This document shows, one piece after another, positions 1 to 8,006 of a stretch of DNA of 64,000 nt. Position 1 is the first letter of the stretch; every line of letters begins with the position of its first letter. The DNA comes from Flavobacterium sp. 90 (lineage in GTDB: Bacteria; Bacteroidota; Bacteroidia; Flavobacteriales; Flavobacteriaceae), in contig NZ_SMGE01000001.1 in NCBI RefSeq assembly GCF_004339525.1, positions 372,001 to 436,000 on the forward strand. Direction: 5' to 3'. The notes under the pieces were generated by a model. It saw only the letters and a program-made list of their open reading frames with translations, had not been told where the DNA came from and did no database searches. The translations under genes and the position numbers were made by a program.

Positions 1-205
1 CCACCTTGGATCATAAAATCAGGAATTACTCTATGAAATGTCAATCCATCATAGAATTTTTGTCCTTGAGGTTTTACTTTATTTTCCATATTTCCTTCTG
101 CAAGAGCTACAAAATTCCCTACGGTTCCTGGTGTTAAATCATGTGTAAGTTTTACTAAAATCGAACCTTTACTAGTGTTGAATTTAGCGTATATTCCGTT
201 TTCCA
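1..205 (-). CDS. peptidylprolyl isomerase, cyclophilin type (partial)
   Basis: Only the first 68 codons are in the window; the gene runs off the left edge. The translation starts MENGIYAKFNTSKGSI and reaches FHRVIPDFMIQGG, the cyclophilin signature containing the catalytic Arg (FHR) and the substrate-pocket Phe and Met. Family knowledge: it catalyses cis-trans isomerisation of Xaa-Pro bonds. No signal peptide is visible, so a cytoplasmic form is likely. The start is the ATG at 203-205; AT-rich DNA lies upstream. The family call is secure, but length and C-terminal domains cannot be seen. Confidence 0.9.
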
Positions 206-266
206 TTGTTGTTATTTTTAATTTGATTGCAAATTTACAAATTAATTTTATATCAATTTGCGCTTT

Positions 267-1433
267 CTATTTTTTAGACTTTGATTTATAAGTAAGACCG
301 TAAACTACGAATGAAAGTAATGATAATCCAACACATCCAATAGCTACAGCGTGCCATCCGCCAAGTTTCCATAATAATAATCCGTAAGCAGATCCGGCAG
401 CAGTTCCTAAAAAGCTAAACGACATAAATACAGTATTAAGTCGGTTTCTGGCTTCCGGAAGTAACGAGTAAACTCGGGTTTGGTTTGAAATATGAACTCC
501 TTGAATTCCTACATCAATAAATACAATTCCAATCGCGATTCCGATTACACTTTCTATAGAGAAATAAAAAATTATAAAACTAAGTAATATCAATAAACAA
601 CCGTAACCTACAGCTACTCTCGAACCTCCTTTGTCACCCAGTTTCCCAACCAAAGGCGCTGCTAAAGCCCCTGAAGCACCAACAATTCCAAATAAACCTA
701 TTGTTGCGCTACTATAATGAAAAGGTGCTCCTGAAAGCAATAAAACCATCGTAACCCAGAAAGCTCCGAATTGTGCAAAACTAAACACATTGATAATTGT
801 TGCTTCACGCAATATTGGTTGTGTTTTGATAAGTGTAAAAAGCGATTGAATTAACTGACCGTAAGTCCCTTGAAACTGTGGTTTATTGACCGGAAATTTA
901 TTTTGAATTACAAAAAAGATCAACAAACAAATTCCGGCAGCGATATAAAACATCGATCTCCAACCTAAAACCTGTCCAATGAATCCGCTTAAAGTTCTGG
1001 ATAATAAAATACCAACAAGCAAACCGCTCATAATGGTTCCAACTACTTTTCCTCGTTGTTCCGGCGCGCTTAATGACGCTGCCAAAGGCAAAATAAGCTG
1101 CGGAACGATTGAAGTAATTCCAATTAATAAAGAAGCAATTTGCAACAGAAAGAAACTTTTTGCGGTTGCTGCAAGAATTAAGGCAATTACAGATGCAAAA
1201 GTGGTTACTAAAATTTGTTTTTTACGCTCTATTTTATCGCCCAGCGGAACCATAAAAAATAAACCAATAGCATAACCCGCTTGCGTTAGATACGTTATGG
1301 TACCCGCGCTGGCTTCTGGAATTTTAAATTCGTTGGCAATTAAAACAATCAAGGGTTGGCAGTAATACAGATTTGCAACTATAAGTCCAGTGCAAGCTGC
1401 CATAAATAAGACATTCGTTTTGGATAAATTCAT
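267..1433 (-). CDS. MFS transporter, probable drug/sugar exporter type
   Basis: A 388-residue hydrophobic protein with about 12 membrane segments, the usual size for the major facilitator superfamily. The loop after TM2 reads GDKIERKK, an MFS motif-A variant, and the pseudo-repeat in the second half reads GKLGDKGGSR. It is expected to sit in the inner membrane and to act as an H+-coupled exporter; the substrate cannot be read from the sequence. It stands alone, tail to tail with nothing obvious, and is separated from the cupin gene by a repeat-bearing gap. The start is the only good ATG before the first membrane segment. Confidence 0.85.
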   Translation of the reverse strand: MNLSKTNVLFMAACTGLIVANLYYCQPLIVLIANEFKIPEASAGTITYLTQAGYAIGLFFMVPLGDKIERKKQILVTTFASVIALILAATAKSFFLLQIASLLIGITSIVPQLILPLAASLSAPEQRGKVVGTIMSGLLVGILLSRTLSGFIGQVLGWRSMFYIAAGICLLIFFVIQNKFPVNKPQFQGTYGQLIQSLFTLIKTQPILREATIINVFSFAQFGAFWVTMVLLLSGAPFHYSSATIGLFGIVGASGALAAPLVGKLGDKGGSRVAVGYGCLLILLSFIIFYFSIESVIGIAIGIVFIDVGIQGVHISNQTRVYSLLPEARNRLNTVFMSFSFLGTAAGSAYGLLLWKLGGWHAVAIGCVGLSLLSFVVYGLTYKSKSKK

Positions 1434-1596
1434 TTTGCAAAAATACCAATCTAATTTTTACCAAAACTTTAAAAAATCTATAAATTTTTCAAATCCGGAA
1501 CCTAATTAGATCTTTTTCTTAAAGATTATCTTGATTTCTAAAACCTTACACCTTCATAAAATCAGTATAAATCTGCGTTATCAGTGTTCTAAAAAC

Positions 1597-1652
1597 TGAC
1601 GCTGATTAAACGGATTCGCTATCGCGAAAACGCGGATTATAACTGATTTTTT
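1597..1652. repeat. imperfect hairpin repeat, GCTGATT...GCGGATT family
   Basis: This intergenic element has the pattern ctgacgctgattaaacgg, then ttcgctatcgcgaaaacgcgg, then a T run. Relatives occur at 40271-40326 and 53176-53230 with the same order of blocks. The central ttcgc..gcgaa forms a short stem. It is probably a dispersed intergenic repeat; no function can be assigned. Confidence 0.6.
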
Positions 1653-1660
1653 ATTTAAAA

Positions 1661-2008
1661 CTATTTTAAAAAATCTTCTCTTGCAGGGCTAAAAACATCT
1701 GTAAGCATACCACTTTCTAAACAAACCACTCCATGAATTGCGTGAGGCGGAATATAAAAACTATCGCCTTCTTTCAGCATTTGAGTAACGCCGCTAATCG
1801 TAACGTCAAATTTTCCACTGGAAATATAAGTTACCTGAGAATGATAATGTTCGTGTAGAACACCAATTCCGCCTTTATCAAAATGAACATTTACCAACAT
1901 TACTTTGTCATCAAAAGCCAGAATTTTGCGTTTGATTCCTTCACCAACTACTTCCCACTCTATTTCATCTCCTTTTATAAATTCTTTGCTTGTTCCGAAA
2001 CTCTTCAT
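1661..2008 (-). CDS. cupin domain-containing protein
   Basis: A 115-residue single-domain cupin. Cupin motif 1 is seen as HEHYHSQVTYISSGK (His-x-His-x3-His, about residues 52-66). Motif 2 is seen as GDSFYIPPHAIHGV, with the last metal-ligand His. Members bind a divalent metal and act as small isomerases, dioxygenases or sensors; the substrate is not deducible. It lies 51 bp beyond the start of the sugar isomerase-like gene on the same strand, so carbohydrate metabolism is a reasonable guess (inference). No signal peptide. Confidence 0.8.
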   Translation of the reverse strand: MKSFGTSKEFIKGDEIEWEVVGEGIKRKILAFDDKVMLVNVHFDKGGIGVLHEHYHSQVTYISSGKFDVTISGVTQMLKEGDSFYIPPHAIHGVVCLESGMLTDVFSPAREDFLK

Positions 2009-2059
2009 ATCTGTTTTTAATTGAATTTGTATAAAAATATTGTTTTAAAACGATTGCTT

Positions 2060-2923
2060 CTAAAGTAAATTTTTAGAAATAAAATCACAACTTGTTTTAA
2101 TAGAATCAAAAGCACTAGGAATATAATTATTCTCTTGCTCTACAAAAAAATGCTTCATTCCCGATTGTTTAGCTTCTTTAAAAATGGTCTTAAAATCAAT
2201 TGATCCTGAACCAATTTCTGTGTTCAAAGCAGGATTTAATTTGTCCATATCTTTTACATGCCACATTTTAAAACGTCCTGGATTTTCCTTAAATAATTGA
2301 ATTGGATCATTTCCAGAGCGAACAACCCAATATAAATCTAACTCAAAATAGACTAAATCTTTATCAGTTTCCTTCAATAAAATTTCATATCCTGTAATTC
2401 CATCGTGTTTTTGAAACTCAAAATCATGATTGTGATACGCCAATTTTAAACCTGCCTTATGGCACATTTTAGCCGCTTCATTTAATCGTTTTGCAATAAC
2501 TATATAATCTTTTCTAAGCGATTCATCAATCCATGGAATTGTCAGATATTCACTTTTCAAAATTGTAGCGGCTTCAATTGCTGCTTTCAATTCTGTTGTG
2601 TTTCCATCAGCCAAAAAACTTCCTAAATTATAATGCCCACTTACGGCTTTAAGTCCGTTTTGATCGAGTATTTTTTTCAATTCAATTGGAGACAATCCCC
2701 AAAACTGATCTTTTATAGAAAAACCATATGTTTCAACAGTTGTGAATCCTGCAGCTGCAACTTTTGCTAAGGTCGATTTCACATCTTTAGAAAGTTCATC
2801 TCTTAAAGTGTACAATTGTAAACCTATTTCTTTTTTATCCATAGTAAATACTAATGATGGCAAGGCTAAAACTGCTGTTGCAGCCAAACTGGTGTTGATT
2901 ATAAAGTTTCTTCTTGTGACCAT
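2060..2923 (-). CDS. sugar phosphate isomerase/epimerase family protein (exported)
   Basis: 287 residues. The N-terminus MVTRRNFIINTSLAATAVLALPS resembles a Tat or Sec signal (two Arg, then a hydrophobic stretch), so a periplasmic location is likely. The rest fits the xylose-isomerase-like TIM barrel family: KEIGLQLYTLRDEL at strand 1, AGFTTVETYG, KLAYHNHDFEF, YFELDLYWVVRSG, MWHVKDMD, GSGSIDF and FFVEQE near the end. His and Glu in these strands are the usual metal ligands. It precedes the cupin on the minus strand and follows the FMN reductase, so the three may be co-transcribed. The true substrate is unknown. Confidence 0.82.
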   Translation of the reverse strand: MVTRRNFIINTSLAATAVLALPSLVFTMDKKEIGLQLYTLRDELSKDVKSTLAKVAAAGFTTVETYGFSIKDQFWGLSPIELKKILDQNGLKAVSGHYNLGSFLADGNTTELKAAIEAATILKSEYLTIPWIDESLRKDYIVIAKRLNEAAKMCHKAGLKLAYHNHDFEFQKHDGITGYEILLKETDKDLVYFELDLYWVVRSGNDPIQLFKENPGRFKMWHVKDMDKLNPALNTEIGSGSIDFKTIFKEAKQSGMKHFFVEQENNYIPSAFDSIKTSCDFISKNLL

Positions 2924-2951
2924 ATGTTATTTGAAACGAGAAAATTAATTA

Positions 2952-3479
2952 CTAAAATTGATTTTCGAAATTAGCTATAAACTTTTGAAGCGCAATATCC
3001 GTTTCTACATTTGTAATTTTTCCTTCTTCATTAATTTTCCCACGAATGCCTTGTATTAAAAGCTTTGTATTCCCTTCTAGTTTAGCTTCAAGCGTTTTCA
3101 TTATTAAAATTAACTGTTCGTGCGCCATTTCTCCAGAAGCAGAAGCTGTTATTAATCCTGTATTTTTATTCGAAAAAATAGTAGTCGAAACACACCAGTC
3201 TAAAGCATTTTTTAAACTTCCCGGTAAACTGAAAACATATTCAGGCGTGCAAATTATAACTCCGTCAGCCGAAATAATTTTATTTCTAAAAACTTCAACT
3301 TCTTTTGGCGGATTCTCTTTATCTAAATCCGGATTAAAATGAGGAATTTCAGCCAAATCTTCGAAAATTTCAACCTCAAATGAATCTTTAATATGTTCTG
3401 AAATAAATTTTAGAATTTTATAATTACTCGAGTTATTTCTCGTGCTTCCTGTTATAGCAAGAATTTTTACTTTTTCCAT
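2952..3479 (-). CDS. NADPH-dependent FMN reductase family protein
   Basis: 175 residues with a flavodoxin-like fold. The N-terminal ITGSTRNNSSNYKIL is the FMN phosphate-binding loop, and CTPEYVFSLPGSLKNALDW (about residues 77-95) is the family hallmark around the second FMN loop. Family members reduce quinones, azo dyes or chromate using NAD(P)H with bound FMN, in the cytosol. The gene lies 7 bp beyond the start-distal end of its upstream neighbour, the metalloprotease gene, and 28 bp before the isomerase-like gene, so a four-gene minus-strand operon is plausible. Confidence 0.85.
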   Translation of the reverse strand: MEKVKILAITGSTRNNSSNYKILKFISEHIKDSFEVEIFEDLAEIPHFNPDLDKENPPKEVEVFRNKIISADGVIICTPEYVFSLPGSLKNALDWCVSTTIFSNKNTGLITASASGEMAHEQLILIMKTLEAKLEGNTKLLIQGIRGKINEEGKITNVETDIALQKFIANFENQF

Positions 3480-3486
3480 TTTTCAT

Positions 3487-4392
3487 TTATTGAATAACTT
3501 CTAGATCTTTTTTCATCAAATCAAATTCGTCATGTAAGTTATTCCTTTTAAAATATTTTTCTAAATCAGTTAATCGCTTTTTATTATCATATGGAATACA
3601 GGAATTCAATTTTCGTTGACAAACAGAACATAATCTTATCGAATGCCTGTCTGTTTCATCCATACTATTGGTGCCATTCATAACACAATTTGCGTTTATA
3701 CAATGATGCAAACCAAACATATGTCCAATTTCGTGAGAGCTTATTTTGAGCAATCGTGACAAACACAGATTAAAATTTTCAGTTGTTAATTTCCCGTCCT
3801 GTAATCTGTAAATAGAACTCACGCCAACTTTATCACGATAAGAAGCCAAACCAAAAACATAATTCCATTCCGGTTTAGGATACAAATCAAGTTCCGAAAG
3901 TCCCATTAAAGCAATTCTGTTTACTGGTTCTTCCTCTTTTAAAACATCATTTAAAAGATAACCCGCCAATAACTGTTCATGATCAGACATCATTCTTCTG
4001 GAAGAATTTGGAACTACATCATTTGAAATAGGCTCTAAAGTTTTTGTTCTTAATTGAAAGTAAATTTCTAAATATTCATTGGTAAGCTGAATTTGTTTCT
4101 TTTGCAAAGAAGTAAAATTCCCAATCGGTCTTATGTAAATAATATTCGCGTCTTTTGTTGGAACGATATGATTGGACCTGAAATATTGCTCAAAAGTTTG
4201 CCCTTTTTCTTTACGAGAATGCAACCAATCTCCATAAATAGCTTTAGGTAATTGAACATCATTACTTTTGATTTGCTTAAAATATGGCGCTTCTTCAGGA
4301 GTTTCTTTTGGAATCACTCTTGGAGCTACTTTTGTTTTTTCTTTGCTACAAGAACAAAATATTATAAAAATAAGAATAGCTATTTTTCTCAT
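3487..4392 (-). CDS. archaemetzincin-type zinc metalloprotease, lipoprotein
   Basis: 301 residues. A lipoprotein signal is present (FIIFCSC), so the enzyme is exported and anchored. The zinc site HEIGHMFGLHHC starts at residue 220: His220, Glu221, His224, His230. The Cys231-x4-Cys236-x-Met238 block and a distal CSVC pair (255/258) match the M54 archaemetzincin pattern, which carries a second, structural zinc on four Cys. Family knowledge: M54 proteins are zinc peptidases of unclear substrate, and many are cytosolic; the lipid anchor here is worth noting. The C-terminal 45 residues are charged. Confidence 0.88.
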   Translation of the reverse strand: MRKIAILIFIIFCSCSKEKTKVAPRVIPKETPEEAPYFKQIKSNDVQLPKAIYGDWLHSRKEKGQTFEQYFRSNHIVPTKDANIIYIRPIGNFTSLQKKQIQLTNEYLEIYFQLRTKTLEPISNDVVPNSSRRMMSDHEQLLAGYLLNDVLKEEEPVNRIALMGLSELDLYPKPEWNYVFGLASYRDKVGVSSIYRLQDGKLTTENFNLCLSRLLKISSHEIGHMFGLHHCINANCVMNGTNSMDETDRHSIRLCSVCQRKLNSCIPYDNKKRLTDLEKYFKRNNLHDEFDLMKKDLEVIQ

Positions 4393-4426
4393 ATACTTTT
4401 TTGTTAAATATATTGAAAAAACAATT

Positions 4427-4888
4427 CTAAATTAATTCCTTAAAAATAAACTTTTCATCATAATCTATTTCAAATTTTTCAAGAAAGTCAATATATTCTT
4501 CTCTAAAAGTTTTCTTTTTATGATGCGCTTCCTGATTCTGAATATAATTACCTACCGCATTTAGCTGAGATTTACTATATGAAAACGCTCCATATCCTTC
4601 TTGCCATTCAAAATGAGATTTTAGTAACTTACTTGTATTAATCCACTTTGAAGAATCTTGTTTGATATTTTTCATCAAATCAGAAATAGATTGTGCAGGT
4701 CTTATTCCAATTAAAACATGAATATGATCGGAAACACCATTTATAGCGAGAAGTTTATGATTATTATTTTTGATAATACCTGTAATGTATTTATATAGTT
4801 CTTCTTTCCAATCGTTATGTATTATTGCTTGCCTAAATTTTACAGCAAAAACAAAATGAATGTGTATTTGAGTGTATGTATTTGCCAT
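4427..4888 (-). CDS. IS200-like HUH tyrosine transposase (RAYT-like)
   Basis: 153 residues. The HUH metal motif is H55-I-H57 within SDHIHVLIG. The catalytic tyrosine is Tyr115 in the typical YIQNQ motif of Y1 (IS200/IS605) transposases. Family knowledge: these enzymes nick and rejoin single-stranded DNA at hairpins. No IS ends or TnpB partner are visible. Instead the gene lies beside an array of palindromic repeats, with an inverted repeat unit starting 5 bp upstream of its ATG. This is the arrangement of REP-associated tyrosine transposases, which mobilise or maintain REP sequences. No matching repeat is seen past its stop codon. Confidence 0.85.
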   Translation of the reverse strand: MANTYTQIHIHFVFAVKFRQAIIHNDWKEELYKYITGIIKNNNHKLLAINGVSDHIHVLIGIRPAQSISDLMKNIKQDSSKWINTSKLLKSHFEWQEGYGAFSYSKSQLNAVGNYIQNQEAHHKKKTFREEYIDFLEKFEIDYDEKFIFKELI

Positions 4889-4892
4889 AACG

Positions 4893-4970
4893 TGTAGTCC
4901 CTAACGGGACAATTTTGTGTGAAATATTATTTTTTTTTCTACCGACATTTAGTTCCTAACGGAACATTTT
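4893..4970 (-). repeat. inverted REP-like unit upstream of the transposase
   Basis: A B palindrome (gtagtccctaacgggacaa) and an A palindrome (acatttagttcctaacggaa) in the order and orientation opposite to the array at 5101-5604. Read on the minus strand this is one complete A-B unit lying in the 5' leader of the HUH transposase gene. The short stems are GTTCC/GGAAC and GTCCC/GGGAC. Confidence 0.85.
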
Positions 4971-5100
4971 AAATTTTCGGAAAAGTCCTAATTTTTATAA
5001 TCAATAATTATTGCTAAGATATATTTTTTTTTATAAGAATAAAACTACGAAAAAATTTTCGTTTGATTATAACAAAATCTTACATTATGTAAAAAAGAAA

Positions 5101-5604
5101 AGATGTTCCGTTAGGAACTAAATGTTGGTAAAAAAATAATCAACACCTACCTTTTGTCCCATAGGGACTACATCTACAAAAACATAGAATAATCAAGAAA
5201 TGTTCCGCTAGGAACTAAATGTTGGTAGAAAAAAAAATATTCAGCAAGACCATTTTTGTCCCGTAGGGACTACATCTGTAAAAACATAAAATAACCGAGA
5301 AATGTTCCGCTAGGAACTAAATGTTGGTAAAAAACAATATTCAATATGACCATTTTGTCCCGTAGGGACTACACGAATAAAAACAAGGAATAATTTCCAA
5401 TACAATATCCATTAAAAATTCTACATACCATAAAGAATGTTCCATTAGGAACTAAATGTTGGTGAAAAAATTACTCAACACCTGCCTTTTGTCCCGTAGG
5501 GACTACATAAAAAACAAAGAAATAATCAAGAAATGTTCCGCTAGGAACTAAATATTGGTAGAAAACAATATTCAGCAAGACCATTTTGTCCCGTTAGGGA
5601 CTAG
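5101..5604 (+). repeat. REP/BIME-like array of five A-B palindrome units
   Basis: Five direct units alternate palindrome A (TGTTCCGCTAGGAACTAAAT then GTTGGTA) and palindrome B (TTTTGTCCCGTAGGGACTAC). A copies begin near 5103, 5199, 5300, 5437 and 5533; B copies near 5152, 5254, 5352, 5487 and 5583. Loops vary (GTTA, GCTA, ATTA; GTAG, ATAG) while the stem bases stay paired. Spacers between A and B fall into two recurring types (..caacacct.cc and ..ttcagcaagacc), so the array grew by unit duplication. The spacers are similar to each other, so it is not a CRISPR. Confidence 0.88.
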
Positions 5605-5622
5605 ACTATTATAGATCCGAAT

Positions 5623-6084
5623 CTATTTCTTAGTTGTATCTGCTTCAAAATTATCGAAATACGTAAAATCTTTGGTAATTAATCCGTTGTCAATTGTGAA
5701 AATAGTACAAATAGGTAGTTCTAATTTTGAATTATCGGGCGCAGTTCCAGTCGAAATAAACTCTACAATAATATGATTTTCTCCAGACGGATAGATCTGA
5801 ATTACTTTATCATGCAAATCCGGAAATATTTCATTTAGCTTAGCATATTTATCTTCCGTTTGCTTGCGTGATTGCTTTACAATTCCTTTTCCAAAAGATG
5901 GATCTTTGAATTCTGCCGTTTCAGTATACATTTCCGACATCTTTTTCCAATCATGATTATTAAAATAATCAAAGTATTGTTTTATCAATTTTTCATTCCG
6001 ACTAGTATCTATCATTTTTGATTGATTTTGGTTATTACAGGAAATAAAAACAAAAACTGCAACAACGATTATTATTTTTCTCAT
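5623..6084 (-). CDS. SnoaL/NTF2-like lipoprotein
   Basis: 153 residues. A lipoprotein signal ends at FISC16. The mature part has the NTF2-like cone fold pattern: LIKQYFDYFNNHDWKKMSEMY at the start, TAEFKDPSFG, then a central IFPDLHDKVIQIYP and a C-terminal beta strand with ICTIFTIDNGLI. SnoaL-like proteins are small hydrolases, cyclases or binding proteins; no catalytic assignment is possible. The location is periplasmic or outer membrane by the lipobox. It stands alone, its stop codon 19 bp from the REP array. Confidence 0.75.
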   Translation of the reverse strand: MRKIIIVVAVFVFISCNNQNQSKMIDTSRNEKLIKQYFDYFNNHDWKKMSEMYTETAEFKDPSFGKGIVKQSRKQTEDKYAKLNEIFPDLHDKVIQIYPSGENHIIVEFISTGTAPDNSKLELPICTIFTIDNGLITKDFTYFDNFEADTTKK

Positions 6085-6271
6085 GTTATTTTGGTTTTAA
6101 ATTATTCTAAAAACATTTTAAATATACTAAAATTACTCCAAAACTCACAACAACAATAATTTCATTAAACTGATTTTAAACAAATTAAGAAAAGACATCT
6201 GGATTTTTGCAAATTTTAAGAAAGCGATTATTTCAATTTTAAAATCTTAAAATTCTCAAATATTAACTTTG

Positions 6272-6279
6272 TATCTTTG
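6272..6279 (+). promoter_or_regulatory. -7 box of trmD promoter
   Basis: TATCTTTG followed by C matches the Bacteroidota -7 consensus TAnnTTTG. It lies 27 nt before the trmD ATG. No convincing -33 TTTG is seen at the normal spacing. Confidence 0.6.
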
Positions 6280-6306
6280 CCGCTTAGAACTATTTGAAGA
6301 AAAAAA

Positions 6307-6987
6307 ATGCGAATTGATATTATAACGATTTTGCCGGAATTATTAAAAAGTCCGTTTGAGGCTTCGATCATGAAACGTGCCATAGACAAAGGTCTGGTTG
6401 AAGTTCATTTTCATAATTTACGTGATTATACTACGAACAAACAAAAAAGTGTCGACGATTATCCTTTTGGAGGAGGTGCCGGAATGGTTATGACTGTTCA
6501 GCCAATTGACGCTTGTATCACACATTTGAAAAGCGAACGTGAATACGACGAGATCATTTATATGTCACCAGACGGAGAAACCTTAAACCAAAAAATGGCG
6601 AATACAATGTCGATGTACGAAAACATTATCATTTTATGCGGACATTATAAAGGTGTAGATCAGCGTGTTCGTGATCATTTTATTACCAAAGAAATTTCGA
6701 TTGGTGATTACGTATTATCTGGCGGAGAATTAGGCGCTTTAGTTTTATCAGATGCTTTAATTCGATTAATCCCTGGTGTTTTAAGTGATGAAACTTCAGC
6801 ATTGACAGATAGTTTTCAGGATAATTTACTTTCAGGACCTATATATACAAGACCTGCAGATTATAAAGGATGGAAAGTTCCTGAAGTTTTAACAAGCGGT
6901 CACTTTGCTAAAATCGACAAATGGCGCGAGGATATGGCATTTGAACATACAAAAAACAGACGTCCGGATTTGCTTGAAGGACATTAG
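6307..6987 (+). CDS. trmD: tRNA (guanine-N1-)-methyltransferase
   Basis: 226 residues, the usual TrmD length. Conserved blocks are visible: [12 protein letters not shown] at the start, [13 protein letters not shown] (about 52-64), [13 protein letters not shown], the trefoil-knot AdoMet loop [13 protein letters not shown], and [24 protein letters not shown] with the catalytic/tRNA region. It methylates G37 of tRNAs reading CNN/purine-starting codons, which prevents +1 frameshifting. In many bacteria trmD is adjacent to rplS; here rplS lies 2.4 kb downstream after two unrelated genes. It has its own -7 box. Confidence 0.97.
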   Translation: MRIDIITILPELLKSPFEASIMKRAIDKGLVEVHFHNLRDYTTNKQKSVDDYPFGGGAGMVMTVQPIDACITHLKSEREYDEIIYMSPDGETLNQKMANTMSMYENIIILCGHYKGVDQRVRDHFITKEISIGDYVLSGGELGALVLSDALIRLIPGVLSDETSALTDSFQDNLLSGPIYTRPADYKGWKVPEVLTSGHFAKIDKWREDMAFEHTKNRRPDLLEGH

Positions 6988-6990
6988 GAG

Positions 6991-7079
6991 AGTTTTCAGT
7001 TTTCAGTCTCAGTATTCAGTCTCAACATTCTGAATACTGAGACTGAAAACTGTGACTAAATACCGCGACTGAAAACTGG
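6991..7079. repeat. TTTTCAGTCTCAG inverted repeat, copy 1
   Basis: Palindromic intergenic element: gttttcagtctcagtattc is followed by its exact inverse gaatactgagactgaaaac, then a further gactgaaaactgg arm. Related copies occur at 9129-9247 and 18016-18087. It sits between trmD and the AraC-like gene, ending 7 bp before the ATG, so it would be in that gene's leader. Confidence 0.75.
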
Positions 7080-7086
7080 ATAAAAA

Positions 7087-7902
7087 ATGAATCTAAAGCA
7101 CATTTATAATACCAGAAACTATATTGAGATGCATTACAATCAAATCATCTCAATAAATTCTCTTGAGGATATTTCCAGTTATTCTTATCGAAATTTGCAG
7201 CGTGTTTTTTATTCTTTATTTAAAGAAACAATTGGCGCTTATCAAACCCGATTGAAAATAGAAAACGGCTATAAAAAGCTTTTATATTCAAATGCGCCAA
7301 TTTCTGATATTGCTCTTGAAGTAGGATTTGCCGACGTGCAATCCTTTTCGAAAACTTTCAAAAAACATTTCAATTTTTCTCCTTCAATTGCTCGAAATCA
7401 AAAAGAACTTTTACTAAACGACGTTCATCCGCAACAAACTATTTCTCCTATTTCAGAACCCGAAATTCTTTTTATTCCCGAAAAAACAGTTTATTATTCC
7501 AGTTGCAAAACTTCGTATATCAATCCGGAAATAGAAACTCTTTGGGATACTTTATTACAAAATGAATTTTCTGAACCTATTACAGATTTCTTTGGTATTA
7601 TAACAGATGATATTGTGATTACCGAAAAAACAAAATGTACTTACGAAGCTTGCATTACAACTGAAGCAATCCTTAAAAACCTTCCGATAAAAAAGATTTT
7701 TGGAGGTCAATACGCCCGTTTTTTTCATCACGGATGTTACGAAACCTTAGAAGAAACCTATCAACAAATCTTTGGAAAATGGTTTTTAAACAACAATATT
7801 GAGTTTTCGCATTTGCCTGTAATTGAACAATATATTATAAACAACGGAAATTGTGACAATCCATCTGATTATCTTACGGCGATTTTTATTCCTCTTCTTT
7901 AA
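7087..7902 (+). CDS. AraC-family regulator with GyrI-like effector domain
   Basis: 271 residues. Residues 1-100 hold the two helix-turn-helix units of AraC/XylS proteins: SLEDISSYSYRNLQRVF, then the second with ISDIALEVGFADVQSFSKTF and FNFSPSIAR. Residues 125-271 form a GyrI-like small-molecule-binding domain (IPEKTVYYSSCKTSY, IFGGQYARFFHHG, EQYIINNG). This is the Rob/MarA-plus-GyrI architecture, typically a drug- or metabolite-sensing activator. The likely target is itself or the divergent/adjacent genes; a 17-bp palindrome follows immediately downstream. Cytosolic. Confidence 0.88.
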   Translation: MNLKHIYNTRNYIEMHYNQIISINSLEDISSYSYRNLQRVFYSLFKETIGAYQTRLKIENGYKKLLYSNAPISDIALEVGFADVQSFSKTFKKHFNFSPSIARNQKELLLNDVHPQQTISPISEPEILFIPEKTVYYSSCKTSYINPEIETLWDTLLQNEFSEPITDFFGIITDDIVITEKTKCTYEACITTEAILKNLPIKKIFGGQYARFFHHGCYETLEETYQQIFGKWFLNNNIEFSHLPVIEQYIINNGNCDNPSDYLTAIFIPLL

Positions 7903-7903
7903 T

Positions 7904-7920
7904 TTGTCCATTTTGGACAA
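7904..7920. promoter_or_regulatory. 17-bp perfect palindrome upstream of the deiminase promoter
   Basis: TTGTCCATTTTGGACAA is a perfect dyad with one central base. It begins just after the AraC-like stop codon and ends 22 bp before the -7 box TACATTTG (7943-7950), so it overlaps the place of the -33 element. It is a good operator candidate for control of the deiminase gene; the binding protein is unknown. Confidence 0.45.
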
Positions 7921-7942
7921 CTGCACAATTATACTTTAGAAA

Positions 7943-7950
7943 TACATTTG
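7943..7950 (+). promoter_or_regulatory. -7 box of agmatine deiminase-like gene
   Basis: TACATTTG matches TAnnTTTG and lies 56 nt before the ATG at 8007. Confidence 0.55.
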
Positions 7951-8006
7951 TACTGTCAAAATACCGGTATCAAATGACACTAAACATTTAATTAACAACA
8001 ACTAAG

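Noticed and set aside
5101..5604. CRISPR array
   Set aside because: The repeats are two alternating palindromes and the spacers resemble each other; no cas genes are near.
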